Position numbers and translations under genes: made by a program
In this document: positions 51,914-61,653 of the stretch, piece after piece
How positions within the stretch are numbered: position 1 is the first letter of the stretch
How the letters are laid out: every line of letters starts with the position of its first letter
From: JAVBNA01 sp031551875
GTDB taxonomy: Bacteria; Bacillota; Clostridia; Oscillospirales; Acutalibacteraceae
DNA: 64,000 nucleotides
NCBI GenBank assembly: GCA_031551875.1
Contig: JAVBNA010000030.1
Location: forward strand, 31,454-95,453
Reading direction: 5' to 3'
The notes under the pieces: model-generated
What the model saw: the letters and a program-made list of their open reading frames with translations, nothing else
Databases searched by the model: none
Told to the model about the DNA's origin: nothing

Positions 51914-53245
51914 CTAAGCAGTGGTTTTTCGTGTACGCTTTTTGGCAATCGGCTTGGGCACAGGAACGGTAATTTCCATCGATTTCCGCTCCGGATTACG
52001 CACAAACTCCGCCTCCTTGCCGTCCTCCACCGTTTCCTTTGTAATCAGCACCTTTTCAATCTCCGGATCAGAGGGCACCGAATACATAATGGGCGTCAGC
52101 AGTTCCTCCATCGTCGCACGCAGGCCGCGCGCGCCGGTCTTGCGGTCAAGTGTCTTCTGCGCAAGCGCCCGGAGGGCCTTGTCGTCAAACGATAGCTCTA
52201 CATGATCGAGGTTGAAAAGCTTCTGATACTGTTTCATGATGGAGTTTTTGGGCTCCTTTAGAATGCGAATCAACGCTTCCTGGTCGAGCGCACAGAGATT
52301 GGTGATCACCGGCAGGCGTCCGACCAGCTCGGGAATCAGCCCGAAGTGTACCAGATCCTGCGGCAGAACCTTCGCGAGCCAATCGGCAGCGCTTAGCTCA
52401 TCCTTGTCAATCAGCTTTCCGCCGAAGCCCAGCGTTCCCTTGCCCTCGCGCTTTTCAATGAGCTTTTCCAGCCCGTCAAACGCGCCGCCGCAGATGAAGA
52501 GAATGTTTGTGGTGTCAATCTGAATGAAATCCTGTTGAGGGTGCTTGCGGCCGCCCTGGGGCGGAACATTGGAAACCGTACCTTCGAGAATTTTCAGCAG
52601 TGCCTGCTGGACGCCCTCCCCGCTGACATCGCGCGTGATGGAGGGGTTTTCCGAGCGGCGGGCAATCTTGTCGATCTCATCAATATAGATGATGCCGCGC
52701 TCCGCCCGTTCGGTGTCAAAATCGGCGGCCTGAATCAGACGCAGCAGGATGTTTTCCACATCCTCGCCGACATAACCCGCCTCGGTTAGTGTGGTGGCAT
52801 CGGTGATGGCAAAGGGCACATCCAGCGCCCTGGCAAGCGTCTGCGCAAGCAGGGTCTTGCCCACGCCGGTCGGCCCTAACAGCAGCACGTTGCTCTTCTG
52901 AAGCTCAACATCGTCCTGCTTTCCGTAGTAAATCCGCTTGTAGTGGTTGTACACCGCCACAGACAGGGAGATTTTTGCGGCATCCTGCCCAATGACATAC
53001 TCGTCAAGGATCTCCTTGATTTCCTGTGGCTTCAGAAGTGTCGGATGAGCGGAATTTCCGTATCGTTCAGTTGTTTTTTTGTCCAGCGGCTCGTTCTCCT
53101 CATTGAGGATGCTCTGACACAGCTCAATGCATTCGTCACAGATATAGACTCCCTGTCCGGCGACGATGCGGTTGACCATTTCCTGCGGCTTGTGGCAGAA
53201 CGAACAAGTGACTTGTCTGTCGATCGTGTCATCATTACGGGGCAT
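51914..53245 (-). CDS. clpX: ClpXP protease ATPase subunit
   Basis: 443 residues. The N-terminal zinc finger has CSFCHKPQ and CDECIELC; Walker A is GPTGVGKTLLAQ; Walker B is GIIYIDEIDKIAR; the pore region and sensor segments follow (LFICGGAFDGLEKL). It unfolds substrates for ClpP. Directly downstream of clpP with a 13-base gap. The C-terminus is basic. Confidence 0.97.
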   Translation of the reverse strand: MPRNDDTIDRQVTCSFCHKPQEMVNRIVAGQGVYICDECIELCQSILNEENEPLDKKTTERYGNSAHPTLLKPQEIKEILDEYVIGQDAAKISLSVAVYNHYKRIYYGKQDDVELQKSNVLLLGPTGVGKTLLAQTLARALDVPFAITDATTLTEAGYVGEDVENILLRLIQAADFDTERAERGIIYIDEIDKIARRSENPSITRDVSGEGVQQALLKILEGTVSNVPPQGGRKHPQQDFIQIDTTNILFICGGAFDGLEKLIEKREGKGTLGFGGKLIDKDELSAADWLAKVLPQDLVHFGLIPELVGRLPVITNLCALDQEALIRILKEPKNSIMKQYQKLFNLDHVELSFDDKALRALAQKTLDRKTGARGLRATMEELLTPIMYSVPSDPEIEKVLITKETVEDGKEAEFVRNPERKSMEITVPVPKPIAKKRTRKTTA

Positions 53246-53258
53246 TCCATCACCATTC

Positions 53259-53840
53259 CTATCGATTCGTAATTACTTTATCCACCAGGCCGTAAGCCAC
53301 GGCCTCGTCGGCATACATGAAATTGTCGCGCTCGGTGTCCGCTTCAATCACCGCAAGCGGCTGTCCCGTCCGCTCGGCGAGGATCTCATTCAGCTTTTTC
53401 TTGGTGCGGATGATGTGTTCAGCGTGAATCTGGATGTCGGTCGCCTGACCCTTCGCACCGCCGCTGGGCTGATGAATCATGATCTCGCTGTTGGGCAGGG
53501 CAAAACGCTTGCCCTTGGCGCCCGCCGCGAGTAAAAAGGCGCCCATGCTTGCCGCCATCCCCATACAGATGGTCGACACATCACACTTGATGTACTGCAT
53601 GGTGTCGTAAATGGCAAGCCCCGCCGTCACGGAGCCGCCCGGACTGTTGATGTACAGGCTGATGTCTTTTTTTCCGTCCTGTCCCTCCAGATACAAAAGC
53701 TGGGCAACCACGAGGCTGGCTGTCACGTCGTTGACCTCCTCGGTCAGCATGACGATGCGGTCGTTCAACAGCCGCGAATAAATGTCGTAGGAGCGCTCTC
53801 CCCTGTTTGTCTGTTCAATAACCATTGGCACTAAACTCAT
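53259..53840 (-). CDS. clpP: ATP-dependent Clp protease proteolytic subunit
   Basis: 193 residues from ATG 53840 (MSLVPMVIEQTNRGERSYDI); ATG 53852 has its ribosome binding site touching it. Catalytic Ser in MGMAASMGAFLLAAG, His in MIHQPSGGAKGQA, Asp in ERDNFMYADEAV. Barrel protease for ClpX and other Clp ATPases. In the usual tig-clpP-clpX order. Confidence 0.97.
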   Translation of the reverse strand: MSLVPMVIEQTNRGERSYDIYSRLLNDRIVMLTEEVNDVTASLVVAQLLYLEGQDGKKDISLYINSPGGSVTAGLAIYDTMQYIKCDVSTICMGMAASMGAFLLAAGAKGKRFALPNSEIMIHQPSGGAKGQATDIQIHAEHIIRTKKKLNEILAERTGQPLAVIEADTERDNFMYADEAVAYGLVDKVITNR

Positions 53841-53969
53841 AAATTCTGCCATTCCTTTCCGGCAAATGCCCTTGCTTGCCGCCTACACTATATTTCACAG
53901 GCGGCCGCGTGAATATTCTGAAAGTTTGCGCCGGTATTTGTTGTTTTTTCATAAGATTCCGACGCTTAT

Positions 53970-55250
53970 TTATACCTTCGCGCTTTCCTTCACGAGCTCC
54001 ATCGCCTTTTCCACGACGATGTCACGCTCCAGATCGACCTTCGGGATCAGGCCCTTAATCTTGTCGGTTTCCATCTGATACGCCGACGCGATTTTCTCAT
54101 ATTCCGCCTGAAGCTCCTCTTCGCTGGCCTCGAACTTCTCCACCTCGGCGATCTTTTCAAGCGCCAGACGGATTTTCACCTGACGCTCAGCCTGCGGGCG
54201 GAAGTTCTGACGGAAGGCATCCTTATCCATGCCGGTGTACTGAAGGTAGGTTTCGAGATTGAGACCCTGTGCCTCCAGCCGGGAAGCAAACTCACGGGCA
54301 TCGTCGTCCATTTTCTTTTCAAACATCACTTCGGGAATCTCAGCCTGAAGGCCTTCGTTGAGCTTGTCGATCAGGTTGTTCTGCCACTGATCCTCGGCTT
54401 CCTTCTCCTTTGCCTCCATCAGCTTCTTTTTCGTGTCTTCCCTATATTCTTCTAAGGTTTCAAACTCGCTGACATCCTTGGCAAATTCATCGTCCAATTC
54501 GGGCAGCTCGCGGAACTTGAGGCTCTTGAGCGCCACCTTGAACACCGCTTCCTTGCCCGCCAGCTCGGCCGCCTGATAGTCCTCGGGGAAGGTGACGTTT
54601 ACGTCAAACTCGTCTCCCACGCTGTGGGAAACGACCTGGTCCTCAAAGCCGGGGATGAATTGGCCGGAGCCAAGCTTGAGGCTGTGATCCTCGCCTTTGC
54701 CCCCTTCAAAGGGCTCGTCGTCCAGAAAGCCTTCAAAGTCAATCACGGCAATATCGCCGTCCTGCGCCGGGCGGTCTTCTACAGTGACCAAACGGGAATT
54801 TCTCTCCCGGATTTTTTCAATCTCGCCGTCGACGTCCTCTTCGGTCACATAGGCTGTCGGCTTCTCCACGGACAGCCCTTTATATTCACCTATCTGCACC
54901 TCCGGCTTCACGGTCACCTTCGCGGTAAATTTAAATCCGTCCTTGGAGACCTCCTCCACCTTCAGATCGTCATAGGTAAAGCCTACGACCTCCAAACCGG
55001 CCTCGTCGATCGCGTTGTCAATCACCTCGGGCAGCATTTCGTTGAGGGCGTCCTCATAGAAAACCTGCTCTCCGTACAGACGTTCGATCATACCGCGGGT
55101 TGCCTTACCCCTGCGGAATCCGGGGACGTTAAATTTGGAAGCGTTTTTGCGGAACACCTTCTGGATCGCCGCTTCAAACGCCTCTCCTTCCACCTCTCCC
55201 GTCAGCTCATAACCATTGGTTTCAATTTTTTCTGATGCGGTCAATTTCAT
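53970..55250 (-). CDS. tig: Trigger factor
   Basis: 426 residues. N-terminal ribosome-binding domain with the signature FNVPGFRRGKATRGMIERLY, central FKBP-type isomerase domain (DIAVIDFEGFLDDEPFEGGK, GEDHSLKLGSGQFIPGFEDQ), and a helical C-terminal chaperone part. It binds nascent chains at the ribosome exit. Upstream of clpP. Confidence 0.97.
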   Translation of the reverse strand: MKLTASEKIETNGYELTGEVEGEAFEAAIQKVFRKNASKFNVPGFRRGKATRGMIERLYGEQVFYEDALNEMLPEVIDNAIDEAGLEVVGFTYDDLKVEEVSKDGFKFTAKVTVKPEVQIGEYKGLSVEKPTAYVTEEDVDGEIEKIRERNSRLVTVEDRPAQDGDIAVIDFEGFLDDEPFEGGKGEDHSLKLGSGQFIPGFEDQVVSHSVGDEFDVNVTFPEDYQAAELAGKEAVFKVALKSLKFRELPELDDEFAKDVSEFETLEEYREDTKKKLMEAKEKEAEDQWQNNLIDKLNEGLQAEIPEVMFEKKMDDDAREFASRLEAQGLNLETYLQYTGMDKDAFRQNFRPQAERQVKIRLALEKIAEVEKFEASEEELQAEYEKIASAYQMETDKIKGLIPKVDLERDIVVEKAMELVKESAKV

Positions 55251-55320
55251 TGGGCATAATCCTCCATCATATTTTCATTCCGTATAGTATAACACACCTT
55301 GTCATTCATTTCCATAGTTT

Positions 55321-56013
55321 TCAGTAAATTTTCAAGGGAAGAAAACGCAAATAATCACAGGCAATGAGGGAAAGCTGGATGCCGTCTACCAGGCCGGTCA
55401 CCGCCTTCTCCGCCGCCGCACCGCCGTGGATGTGCCCGTAGCAGCAGCGTTTTATCCCCCGCTCACGCAGCACGCTCATCATCTCTTCGCATACCGAGGA
55501 GCCGTACATCGGCGGATAGTGCAGGAAAACCACCGGCTCAAGCCCGGTTTTCGCCCCCTCGTCGAGCGACATGGCCAGCCGTCCGGCCTCGCGCAGCAGC
55601 ACCGTGCGATCCTCGCCCGAAAGCTCGGCATCGTAAAACCAGCCTCTGGTGCCGCACACGGCATGCCCCTCCACCGCCTCCGCGCTGTTGTGCAGAATAT
55701 TCAGTGTGGTAAAACCTTTCGCGCGAAAATAATCTTCCATTTTTTTGCGCGTGCTCCACCAGTAGTCATGATTGCCCTTGATCAGCAGCTTTCGTCCGGG
55801 CAGGCTCTCCAAAAAGGCAAAGTCCGCCTCGGTCTCCTCCAGGCGCATCGCCCAGGACACATCGCCTGCAATGACCACCGTGTCGCCGGCTCCGACGACC
55901 GCACGCCAGTTTTTTTCAAGCCGTTCCACATAATTGTCCCAGCCCCTGAATACATCCATAGGTTTGTCTGTACCGAGTGAAAGATGCAGATCTGCAATAG
56001 CAAAGAGTGACAT
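55321..56013 (-). CDS. Metallophosphoesterase
   Basis: 230 residues. Metal motifs: IADLHLS, VIAGDVSWAM, LIKGNHDYWW, LHYPPMY, CYGHIHGGA. Calcineurin-type fold, cytosolic. Substrate not predictable. Upstream of tig with a 70-base gap. Confidence 0.9.
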   Translation of the reverse strand: MSLFAIADLHLSLGTDKPMDVFRGWDNYVERLEKNWRAVVGAGDTVVIAGDVSWAMRLEETEADFAFLESLPGRKLLIKGNHDYWWSTRKKMEDYFRAKGFTTLNILHNSAEAVEGHAVCGTRGWFYDAELSGEDRTVLLREAGRLAMSLDEGAKTGLEPVVFLHYPPMYGSSVCEEMMSVLRERGIKRCCYGHIHGGAAAEKAVTGLVDGIQLSLIACDYLRFLPLKIY

Positions 56014-56091
56014 AGCTTCGTTCCTTTATCAGTGATGAATAGGCCTTGTGCCCGAGGGAAATACTAAGCTCCGAAAGGAGTGATTTTTCAC

Positions 56092-56283
56092 ATGCAGGAA
56101 AATAAAAAGAATTTCTCAGGTCCGGAAAACGAAAGCGAGCACGTAAACGAAATCTACTGTGACGTAAAAAACTGTGTGTATCACGACGGCGAAAAAGTAT
56201 GCACAGCGGGCGGCATCACCGTCGGCCCGCACTTCGCCGTGTCGTCCAACGACACCATCTGCGCTACTTTCAAAGGCAAGTAA
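56092..56283 (+). CDS. DUF1540 protein
   Basis: 63 residues from ATG 56092 (gaaaggag; the upstream GTG is less likely). The Cys pattern IYCDVKNCVYH, KVCTAGGITVG and TICATFK matches DUF1540, a Cys-rich zinc- or iron-binding domain common in spore formers. Function unknown; often sporulation-linked. Plus strand, divergent from the phosphoesterase. Confidence 0.85.
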   Translation: MQENKKNFSGPENESEHVNEIYCDVKNCVYHDGEKVCTAGGITVGPHFAVSSNDTICATFKGK

Positions 56284-56307
56284 AAAGCGTCTATACCCTT
56301 CGGTCAG

Positions 56308-56342
56308 CATCGCCCCCGTCTCATCAGAAGGCGGGGGCGGCG
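56308..56342. terminator. Terminator between DUF1540 and thrC
   Basis: cgcccccgtct/aggcgggggcg stem of eleven pairs (one G-T), loop catcaga, between convergent genes. T-runs are weak. Confidence 0.6.
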
Positions 56343-56372
56343 TTTATTTAGAGGATACGGAGCGAGCCCTAT

Positions 56373-57884
56373 TTAGATTCCGAGCATTGAGAATACCGTA
56401 TCCTTCATGGTCTCCTGCGTACATACGCTTTGGAAGCGCAACGGCTTGTGTAAAAGCTCGGCAATGGGCGGCGGCACCGAAGTCGAGGTGAGCACCGACA
56501 GCTCCTCGATCTTCTGGAAGTCGTCGAGCTGCGTCAGCTCATCGACGTTCTCCCCCGCCACGGCGTCCAGCACGCTGTCGGCAAATTTATAGGGGCTCGC
56601 GGTGGAGGCAATGATGGTGGGCGTTTCGGCGTCGCCCGTCTCCTCCTTGTACTGCTCATACACGCGAACCGCAACGGCCGTGTGCGTATCAATCAGGTAA
56701 TTGTCCCGCGCAAAGGTTGCGCGGATGGTATCCACTGTCTGAGCGTCGTCACAGAAGCCGCTGTAGAACAGGTCGGCAAGCTGCGCCTTGACCCCGTCGT
56801 CCACCTCATAGCGCCCGGTCTTGGACAGAGATGCCATCCAGTCGGCGACTTTTTTGTCGTCTCGGCCGGACATGTCGTAGATCAGCCGCTCCAGGTTGGA
56901 GGAAATCAGAATGTCCATGGAGGGCGAAATGGTGGTATAAAAATCGCGGTTGCGGTCGTAGACACCGGTACGCAGAAAATCGGTCAGGATGTTGTTCGAA
57001 TTGGAGGCGCAGATCAGCTTTTTAATCGGCAGCCCCATCTTTTTCGCGTAATAGGCGGCGAGGATGTTGCCGAAGTTGCCCGTGGGTACAACCACATTGA
57101 CCTGCTCGCCCTCGTAATCCATCTCCCCTGTTCCCATCAGGTCGCAGTAAGCGGAAATATAGTAGACAATTTGAGGCAGCAAACGCCCCCAGTTGATGGA
57201 GTTGGCACTCGAGAACTGCATATTTTTTTCCTCGAGGCGCGCGGCAATCCCTTCGTCGAGGAAAATGCGCTTGACGCCGGTCTGCGCGTCGTCAAAGTTG
57301 CCCTGGATCGCACACACGGCAACATTTTCGCCCTCCTGGGTGTTCATCTGGAGCTTTTGCATGGCGCTGACGCCGTGTTCGGGGTAGAACACCAGAATTT
57401 TGGTATTCGTCACGTCCTTGAATCCCTCCAGCGCAGCCTTTCCGGTGTCGCCCGAGGTCGCCACCAGAATGACCACTGTCTTTTGTAGCCCGGTGATCTC
57501 CATCGAGGTTGTCATCAAATGAGGCAGAATTTGCAGCGCCATATCCTTAAACGCACAGGTCGGGCCGTGCCACAGCTCCAGTACATAGGTGTAATCCGCG
57601 ATCTGCACCAGCGGCGCAATGTGCGGAGATCCAAACTTTTCCTCTGTGTAAGCATTTTGCGCCACCTTGTGCACCTGCGCCTGAGAAAAATCTGTCAGAA
57701 ACATGCTCAAAATGCGCTCGGCGCGGGCGACGTAATCACATTCTTTCAGCCCGCACAGGTCGGTGTAGCTCAGGGCCGGGAAGCTTTCGGGTACAAACAG
57801 CCCGCCCTCCGCCGAAATGCCCTGTAAAATCGCCTGTGCCGCCTGCATGCTCAGCGCGGAATTCCGTGTGCTTTGATAGTTCAT
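56373..57884 (-). CDS. thrC: Threonine synthase
   Basis: 503 residues from ATG 57884 (aggagg seven bases). PLP lysine in GPTCAFKDMALQILP; VATSGDTGKAALEGF; VVPTGNFGNILAAYYAKKMG. It is the long type found in enterics and Clostridia. It converts O-phosphohomoserine to threonine. Monocistronic. Confidence 0.96.
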   Translation of the reverse strand: MNYQSTRNSALSMQAAQAILQGISAEGGLFVPESFPALSYTDLCGLKECDYVARAERILSMFLTDFSQAQVHKVAQNAYTEEKFGSPHIAPLVQIADYTYVLELWHGPTCAFKDMALQILPHLMTTSMEITGLQKTVVILVATSGDTGKAALEGFKDVTNTKILVFYPEHGVSAMQKLQMNTQEGENVAVCAIQGNFDDAQTGVKRIFLDEGIAARLEEKNMQFSSANSINWGRLLPQIVYYISAYCDLMGTGEMDYEGEQVNVVVPTGNFGNILAAYYAKKMGLPIKKLICASNSNNILTDFLRTGVYDRNRDFYTTISPSMDILISSNLERLIYDMSGRDDKKVADWMASLSKTGRYEVDDGVKAQLADLFYSGFCDDAQTVDTIRATFARDNYLIDTHTAVAVRVYEQYKEETGDAETPTIIASTASPYKFADSVLDAVAGENVDELTQLDDFQKIEELSVLTSTSVPPPIAELLHKPLRFQSVCTQETMKDTVFSMLGI

Positions 57885-57932
57885 CACACATCCTCCTCTT
57901 TATCGTATCCTTAACTTATATTGTAATGCATG

Positions 57933-58871
57933 TCATGCCTGTTTGTCAAAGTTTGTAAAAAAATTGCAGGCATTCTCAAAGAAAATCGCATCGACGATGT
58001 GTTCACGGTAATTGTGTTTGAGCATCTCCTCGCGCAGGCTCTCCATTGCCTCAACACCGGGCAGATAGGCGGGCGTATCGGTACCGTCAAAGTCGGCGCC
58101 CAGCGCAATGATACTCTCGCCGCCCAGCTCGAGCATGCGGTCGACGTGGGCAAACAGGTGTCCGATGTCCTCGGGCGCTTCATCGTGCAGGAAGTGGACA
58201 CAGAAGTTGAGCCCGCACAGCCCCTTACGGTGCACCAGCTCCTGAAACTGCCCCTCGGTCAGGTTGCGCGGATGCGGGCACACTGTCCTTAAATTCGAAT
58301 GGGAAACCACGAACGGCCGGTCGGTCTGTGCACAGACGTCCCAGAACAAGCGCTCGCTCGCGTGGGACAGGTCGGGCAGCATGCGGAGCGTTTCCATGCG
58401 CCGCACCACGTCCCGGCCAAAGGGCGACAGTCCGGCGTCCTCGTCGTCGAGTGCCCCGCTGCCCAGCTCACACCGTCCGTTCCAGGTCAGCGTAACCATA
58501 CGCACACCATAGCTGTCGAACAGGTCGAGGGTGTCCAGCTCACCGCCCAGCGCACCGCCGCCCTCCACCGTGAGAACCGCAAGCCGCTGTCCCTCTTTCA
58601 CCACCGCCGGCAGATCGGAGAAGTCCTTGCACTGTCTTATCATATCCGAGTTTTTTTCCATTTCCTGCTGAAAAAAGTCGGCGACACGGGTAAAATGTTT
58701 TACCGCCTCACATCCGCGCAGCTCGTCGGGCGTCCAGACCGCAAAACACTGTACCCAGGGGGCATATTTTACGCCCCGCTTCAGGGAGATGTGAAAGGGG
58801 TTGTCGTCCATGGGCACGCCCTCGGTACAGCAGCGGTAGGCTGTGTCACAGTGCAGATCAAAAAGCTTCAT
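57933..58871 (-). CDS. Membrane dipeptidase (peptidase M19)
   Basis: 312 residues. Metal ligands in FDLHCDTAYRC, Glu in LTVEGGGALGGELD, His in FVVSHSNLRTV and the Asp/His of GADFDGTDTPAY. The family cleaves dipeptides, sometimes D-containing ones. No signal peptide, so cytosolic. Overlaps yraN by 14 bases. Confidence 0.93.
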   Translation of the reverse strand: MKLFDLHCDTAYRCCTEGVPMDDNPFHISLKRGVKYAPWVQCFAVWTPDELRGCEAVKHFTRVADFFQQEMEKNSDMIRQCKDFSDLPAVVKEGQRLAVLTVEGGGALGGELDTLDLFDSYGVRMVTLTWNGRCELGSGALDDEDAGLSPFGRDVVRRMETLRMLPDLSHASERLFWDVCAQTDRPFVVSHSNLRTVCPHPRNLTEGQFQELVHRKGLCGLNFCVHFLHDEAPEDIGHLFAHVDRMLELGGESIIALGADFDGTDTPAYLPGVEAMESLREEMLKHNYREHIVDAIFFENACNFFTNFDKQA

Positions 58872-59229
58872 CGCTCACCTCAAACGCGTTTTTGATGTGG
58901 CTTACCTCAAGCACGCGGGCAAAAGCGCTGTCGCACAGCACCTCGATCACGTCAAAGCGCGGCTGCTTGCGCACGGTGTGCTGCGAGAGGTAGATCATGG
59001 CGGTGCGCACAATGCGCCGGCGCTTCACCGGAGTAACCGCTTCGCGCGGCAGCCCGTACCGGCCAGAGGCGCGCGCCTTGACTTCCACAAATACAATGTA
59101 TGTGCCATCCTCTGCGATAATATCTATTTCTCCGTACGGCGTACGGAAATTTCGTTCGACAATGGCAAAGCCTGCGTCCAAAAGAAATCCTGCGGCGCAG
59201 TCTTCGCCAAAAGTCCCCTTGCGGCTCAT
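58858..59229 (-). CDS. YraN/UPF0102 family nuclease-like protein
   Basis: 123 residues. The restriction-endonuclease-like core is visible: NFRTPYGEIDIIAEDGTYIV, FVEVKARASGRYG. Family role is unknown, perhaps DNA repair. Coupled to rnhB (four-base overlap), a common neighbour. Confidence 0.9.
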   Translation of the reverse strand: MSRKGTFGEDCAAGFLLDAGFAIVERNFRTPYGEIDIIAEDGTYIVFVEVKARASGRYGLPREAVTPVKRRRIVRTAMIYLSQHTVRKQPRFDVIEVLCDSAFARVLEVSHIKNAFEVSDEAF

Positions 59230-59849
59230 GCCCGCTTCTCCAGGATCTTGCGCAGAAAAAGCACCCGATGGATCTCACACGGCCCGTGCGCCAGGATGCG
59301 CTCCACATGTAGCTTGGTTCCGTAGCCCTTATGTTTTTCAAATGCGTATGCGGGATAGCGTTCCGCCATCTCGAGCATGTACCGGTCTCTCGACACCTTG
59401 GCGAGCACCGACGCCGCAGCGATAGAGGCCGACTGCGCGTCCCCTCCGATCACGGCGATCGAAGGGATGCTGAGCGTGGGGGGAATCTTGTCACCGTCCA
59501 CCAGCGCACAGTCACAGGGCAAGCCGAGTGCCTCCACCGCCCGCGCCATCGCGAGAAAGGTGGCGTTTAATATGTTCAATTCGGCGATTTCCTCGACGCT
59601 TGCGCTGGCGATGCCGTACGCCTGTGCGGACTGAATAATTTGCGGGTACAGCACCTCACGCTTTTTTGCCGTTAGCTTTTTTGAGTCATTGAGCCCGGCG
59701 GGGAAATCCTCCCCGGACAAAACAACGGCGGCCGCGAACACCGGGCCGGCCAATGGCCCGCGCCCCGCTTCGTCGATGCCGCACAGTGTCACATATCCTT
59801 TTTCTCTGGCCGCCCACTCATGGCGCAGCCAGTCGTGATGCTCAGTCAT
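59226..59849 (-). CDS. rnhB: Ribonuclease HII
   Basis: 207 residues from ATG 59849 (aggaagg). GIDEAGRGPLAGPVFAAAVV, LNDSKKLTAKKRE, LVDGDKIPP and KVSRDRYMLEMAERYPAYAF hold the DEDD residues. It removes ribonucleotides and RNA primers from DNA. Overlaps rbgA by eight bases. Confidence 0.96.
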   Translation of the reverse strand: MTEHHDWLRHEWAAREKGYVTLCGIDEAGRGPLAGPVFAAAVVLSGEDFPAGLNDSKKLTAKKREVLYPQIIQSAQAYGIASASVEEIAELNILNATFLAMARAVEALGLPCDCALVDGDKIPPTLSIPSIAVIGGDAQSASIAAASVLAKVSRDRYMLEMAERYPAYAFEKHKGYGTKLHVERILAHGPCEIHRVLFLRKILEKRA

Positions 59850-60726
59850 TGCCCTTCCTCCCGCCTTCACAGCTTTCCAGTGTGATCCTGCCCAGGATAC
59901 CGCTTCTGAACTCATCAAGCACCATGACCGCAGCGCGCTGGGTGTCGATCTCCCCGCCCGCAATCAGCATACCGCGCTTTTTTCCGATGCACGTCAGGAG
60001 CTCATACCCCTCGCACGTCTCAGGGATTTCCACCCCATACCGCGCGGCCAGATTGGCGCCGTAGTGTCCGGACAGCGTTTGCAGTAGCCGAGACGCCAGT
60101 GTTTCCGCGTCCATGATCTCGTCCTTGATCGCACCGGTGAACGCGAGACGCTCTCCGACCTGCGGGTCGTCAAACTTGGGCCACAGCACACCCGGCGTAT
60201 CCAGCAATTCAAGTCCCTTCCCAATGGAAAACCACTGGTTCGAACGGGTGACGCCCGGGCGGTCGGCCACCTTGGCTTTGACATTTTTTGCCAGCCGGTT
60301 GATAAGCGAGGATTTCCCTACATTGGGAATCCCGACAATCATCAGGCGAATGCCCCGGCCGGACATGCCCTTCTGCGCCCAGCGTTCAATCTGCTCGCTG
60401 AGCATCTCCTGCACGGCGGGCGCAAGCGCGCTGAGTCCCCGTCCCGAGCGGCAGTCCACCGGCAGGGCGGTCAGCCCTAGCCCTTTATAATGCGCAGCCC
60501 AACGCCTGGTCTCCCCCTCGTCGGCCGTGTCGGCCTTGTTGAGGAGGATCAAGCGGGGCTTGCGCTGTAAAATGTCGTTTAAATCGGGATTGCGGCTGCT
60601 TTCCGGAATGCGGGCGTCCAGCAGCTCCACCACGCCGTCCGTGAGTTTTAAGCTATCACCGATCTGACGACGGGTTTTTGCCATGTGTCCGGGAAACCAC
60701 TGTACCGCGTAGGCGTTGTCGGTCAT
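59842..60726 (-). CDS. rbgA: Ribosome biogenesis GTPase RbgA (YlqF)
   Basis: 294 residues. Circularly permuted GTPase: G4 LLNKADTAD comes before G1 GIPNVGKSSLINRL and G3 LLDTPGVLWP. The N-terminus has QWFPGHMAKTRRQI. It completes 50S subunit assembly. In the classic run lepB-rbgA-rnhB. Confidence 0.96.
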   Translation of the reverse strand: MTDNAYAVQWFPGHMAKTRRQIGDSLKLTDGVVELLDARIPESSRNPDLNDILQRKPRLILLNKADTADEGETRRWAAHYKGLGLTALPVDCRSGRGLSALAPAVQEMLSEQIERWAQKGMSGRGIRLMIVGIPNVGKSSLINRLAKNVKAKVADRPGVTRSNQWFSIGKGLELLDTPGVLWPKFDDPQVGERLAFTGAIKDEIMDAETLASRLLQTLSGHYGANLAARYGVEIPETCEGYELLTCIGKKRGMLIAGGEIDTQRAAVMVLDEFRSGILGRITLESCEGGRKGND

Positions 60727-61607
60727 TCTTCGAGCCCTCCGCGATGGTCAAGCAGCCCCATCCGGCCAAAGGGCAGCACCCGGAAAATCGCCTTGCCCAT
60801 AATGGAACGCACATCAACCATGCCAACCTCTTCGCGGCGGCTGTCGATGGAATTGTTGCGATTGTCTCCCATGACAAAGACATGCCCCTTCGGTACCTCA
60901 TAATGAAGGGTCTGTCCCTCGGCCAAAGCGTTCATCGGGACATCCAGATAGGGCTCAATGTGTTTTTTTCCGTTAATGAGCACCTGAACCTGTCCGTTCA
61001 GCATGGTAATGTCCACACGCTCCCCCTCCAGCGCGACCACGCGCTTGATGAGCGCCTTGGGCATGCTCTGGGTGGGAATGATCACCACGATGTCCTCCCG
61101 CTGGGGCTTGTAAAACATGCTGGTGACAAGCAGCCGGTCCTCGTCCAGGAGCGTGGGCAGCATGGAACTGCCGTCCACCGCCACCGAACGGAACAGAAAG
61201 GTAAACAGCAGGATCACGATGACCATGGAAGAGGTGAACGCTTCCAGCCAGCCATTGATAAACATGAAAAATCCGGGCAGCCTGCGCTCGGTCAGCACAT
61301 CTGGATCTTGTCGCCTTAAAGCCTGCGAACGCCTTTCAAATCCGGCATCGGGTCGAAGTGCCTCACGCAGGTCAACCGCACCGCTCCCGGTCGCATGTCT
61401 GTGGGGTATCGGCCGCCGCTCTGTGTGCACGGGCGGTGCGGACCGGTGTTCTGGCTGTTCAAAATAAGCTGAGGGCTGCTCTGCGCGCTCAGGCGGCGCA
61501 GTCCGGTATTCCGGTTGTTCCGCAAAGGTCGGCTGGTATTCGGTGTAGGGCTTCGGGTCATAGATCGGTCGGTCATTGTAACCATGAGGCTTGTTTTGAT
61601 TGTCCAT
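60723..61607 (-). CDS. lepB: Signal peptidase I with long N-terminal tail
   Basis: 294 residues. The first 100 residues are a Pro/Glu/Tyr-rich cytosolic tail with repeated EQPE and APP units. The membrane segment (about 120-138) is followed by catalytic Ser in VDGSSMLPTLLDE, Lys in ALIKRVVALEGERV and the box GHVFVMGDNRNNSIDSR. It cuts signal peptides of exported proteins. The long tail is unusual. Overlaps rbgA by four bases. Confidence 0.93.
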   Translation of the reverse strand: MDNQNKPHGYNDRPIYDPKPYTEYQPTFAEQPEYRTAPPERAEQPSAYFEQPEHRSAPPVHTERRPIPHRHATGSGAVDLREALRPDAGFERRSQALRRQDPDVLTERRLPGFFMFINGWLEAFTSSMVIVILLFTFLFRSVAVDGSSMLPTLLDEDRLLVTSMFYKPQREDIVVIIPTQSMPKALIKRVVALEGERVDITMLNGQVQVLINGKKHIEPYLDVPMNALAEGQTLHYEVPKGHVFVMGDNRNNSIDSRREEVGMVDVRSIMGKAIFRVLPFGRMGLLDHRGGLEE

Positions 61608-61653
61608 ACATCAGACTCTCCATATAATAATAGATTCAAGGTACACCTTTGAC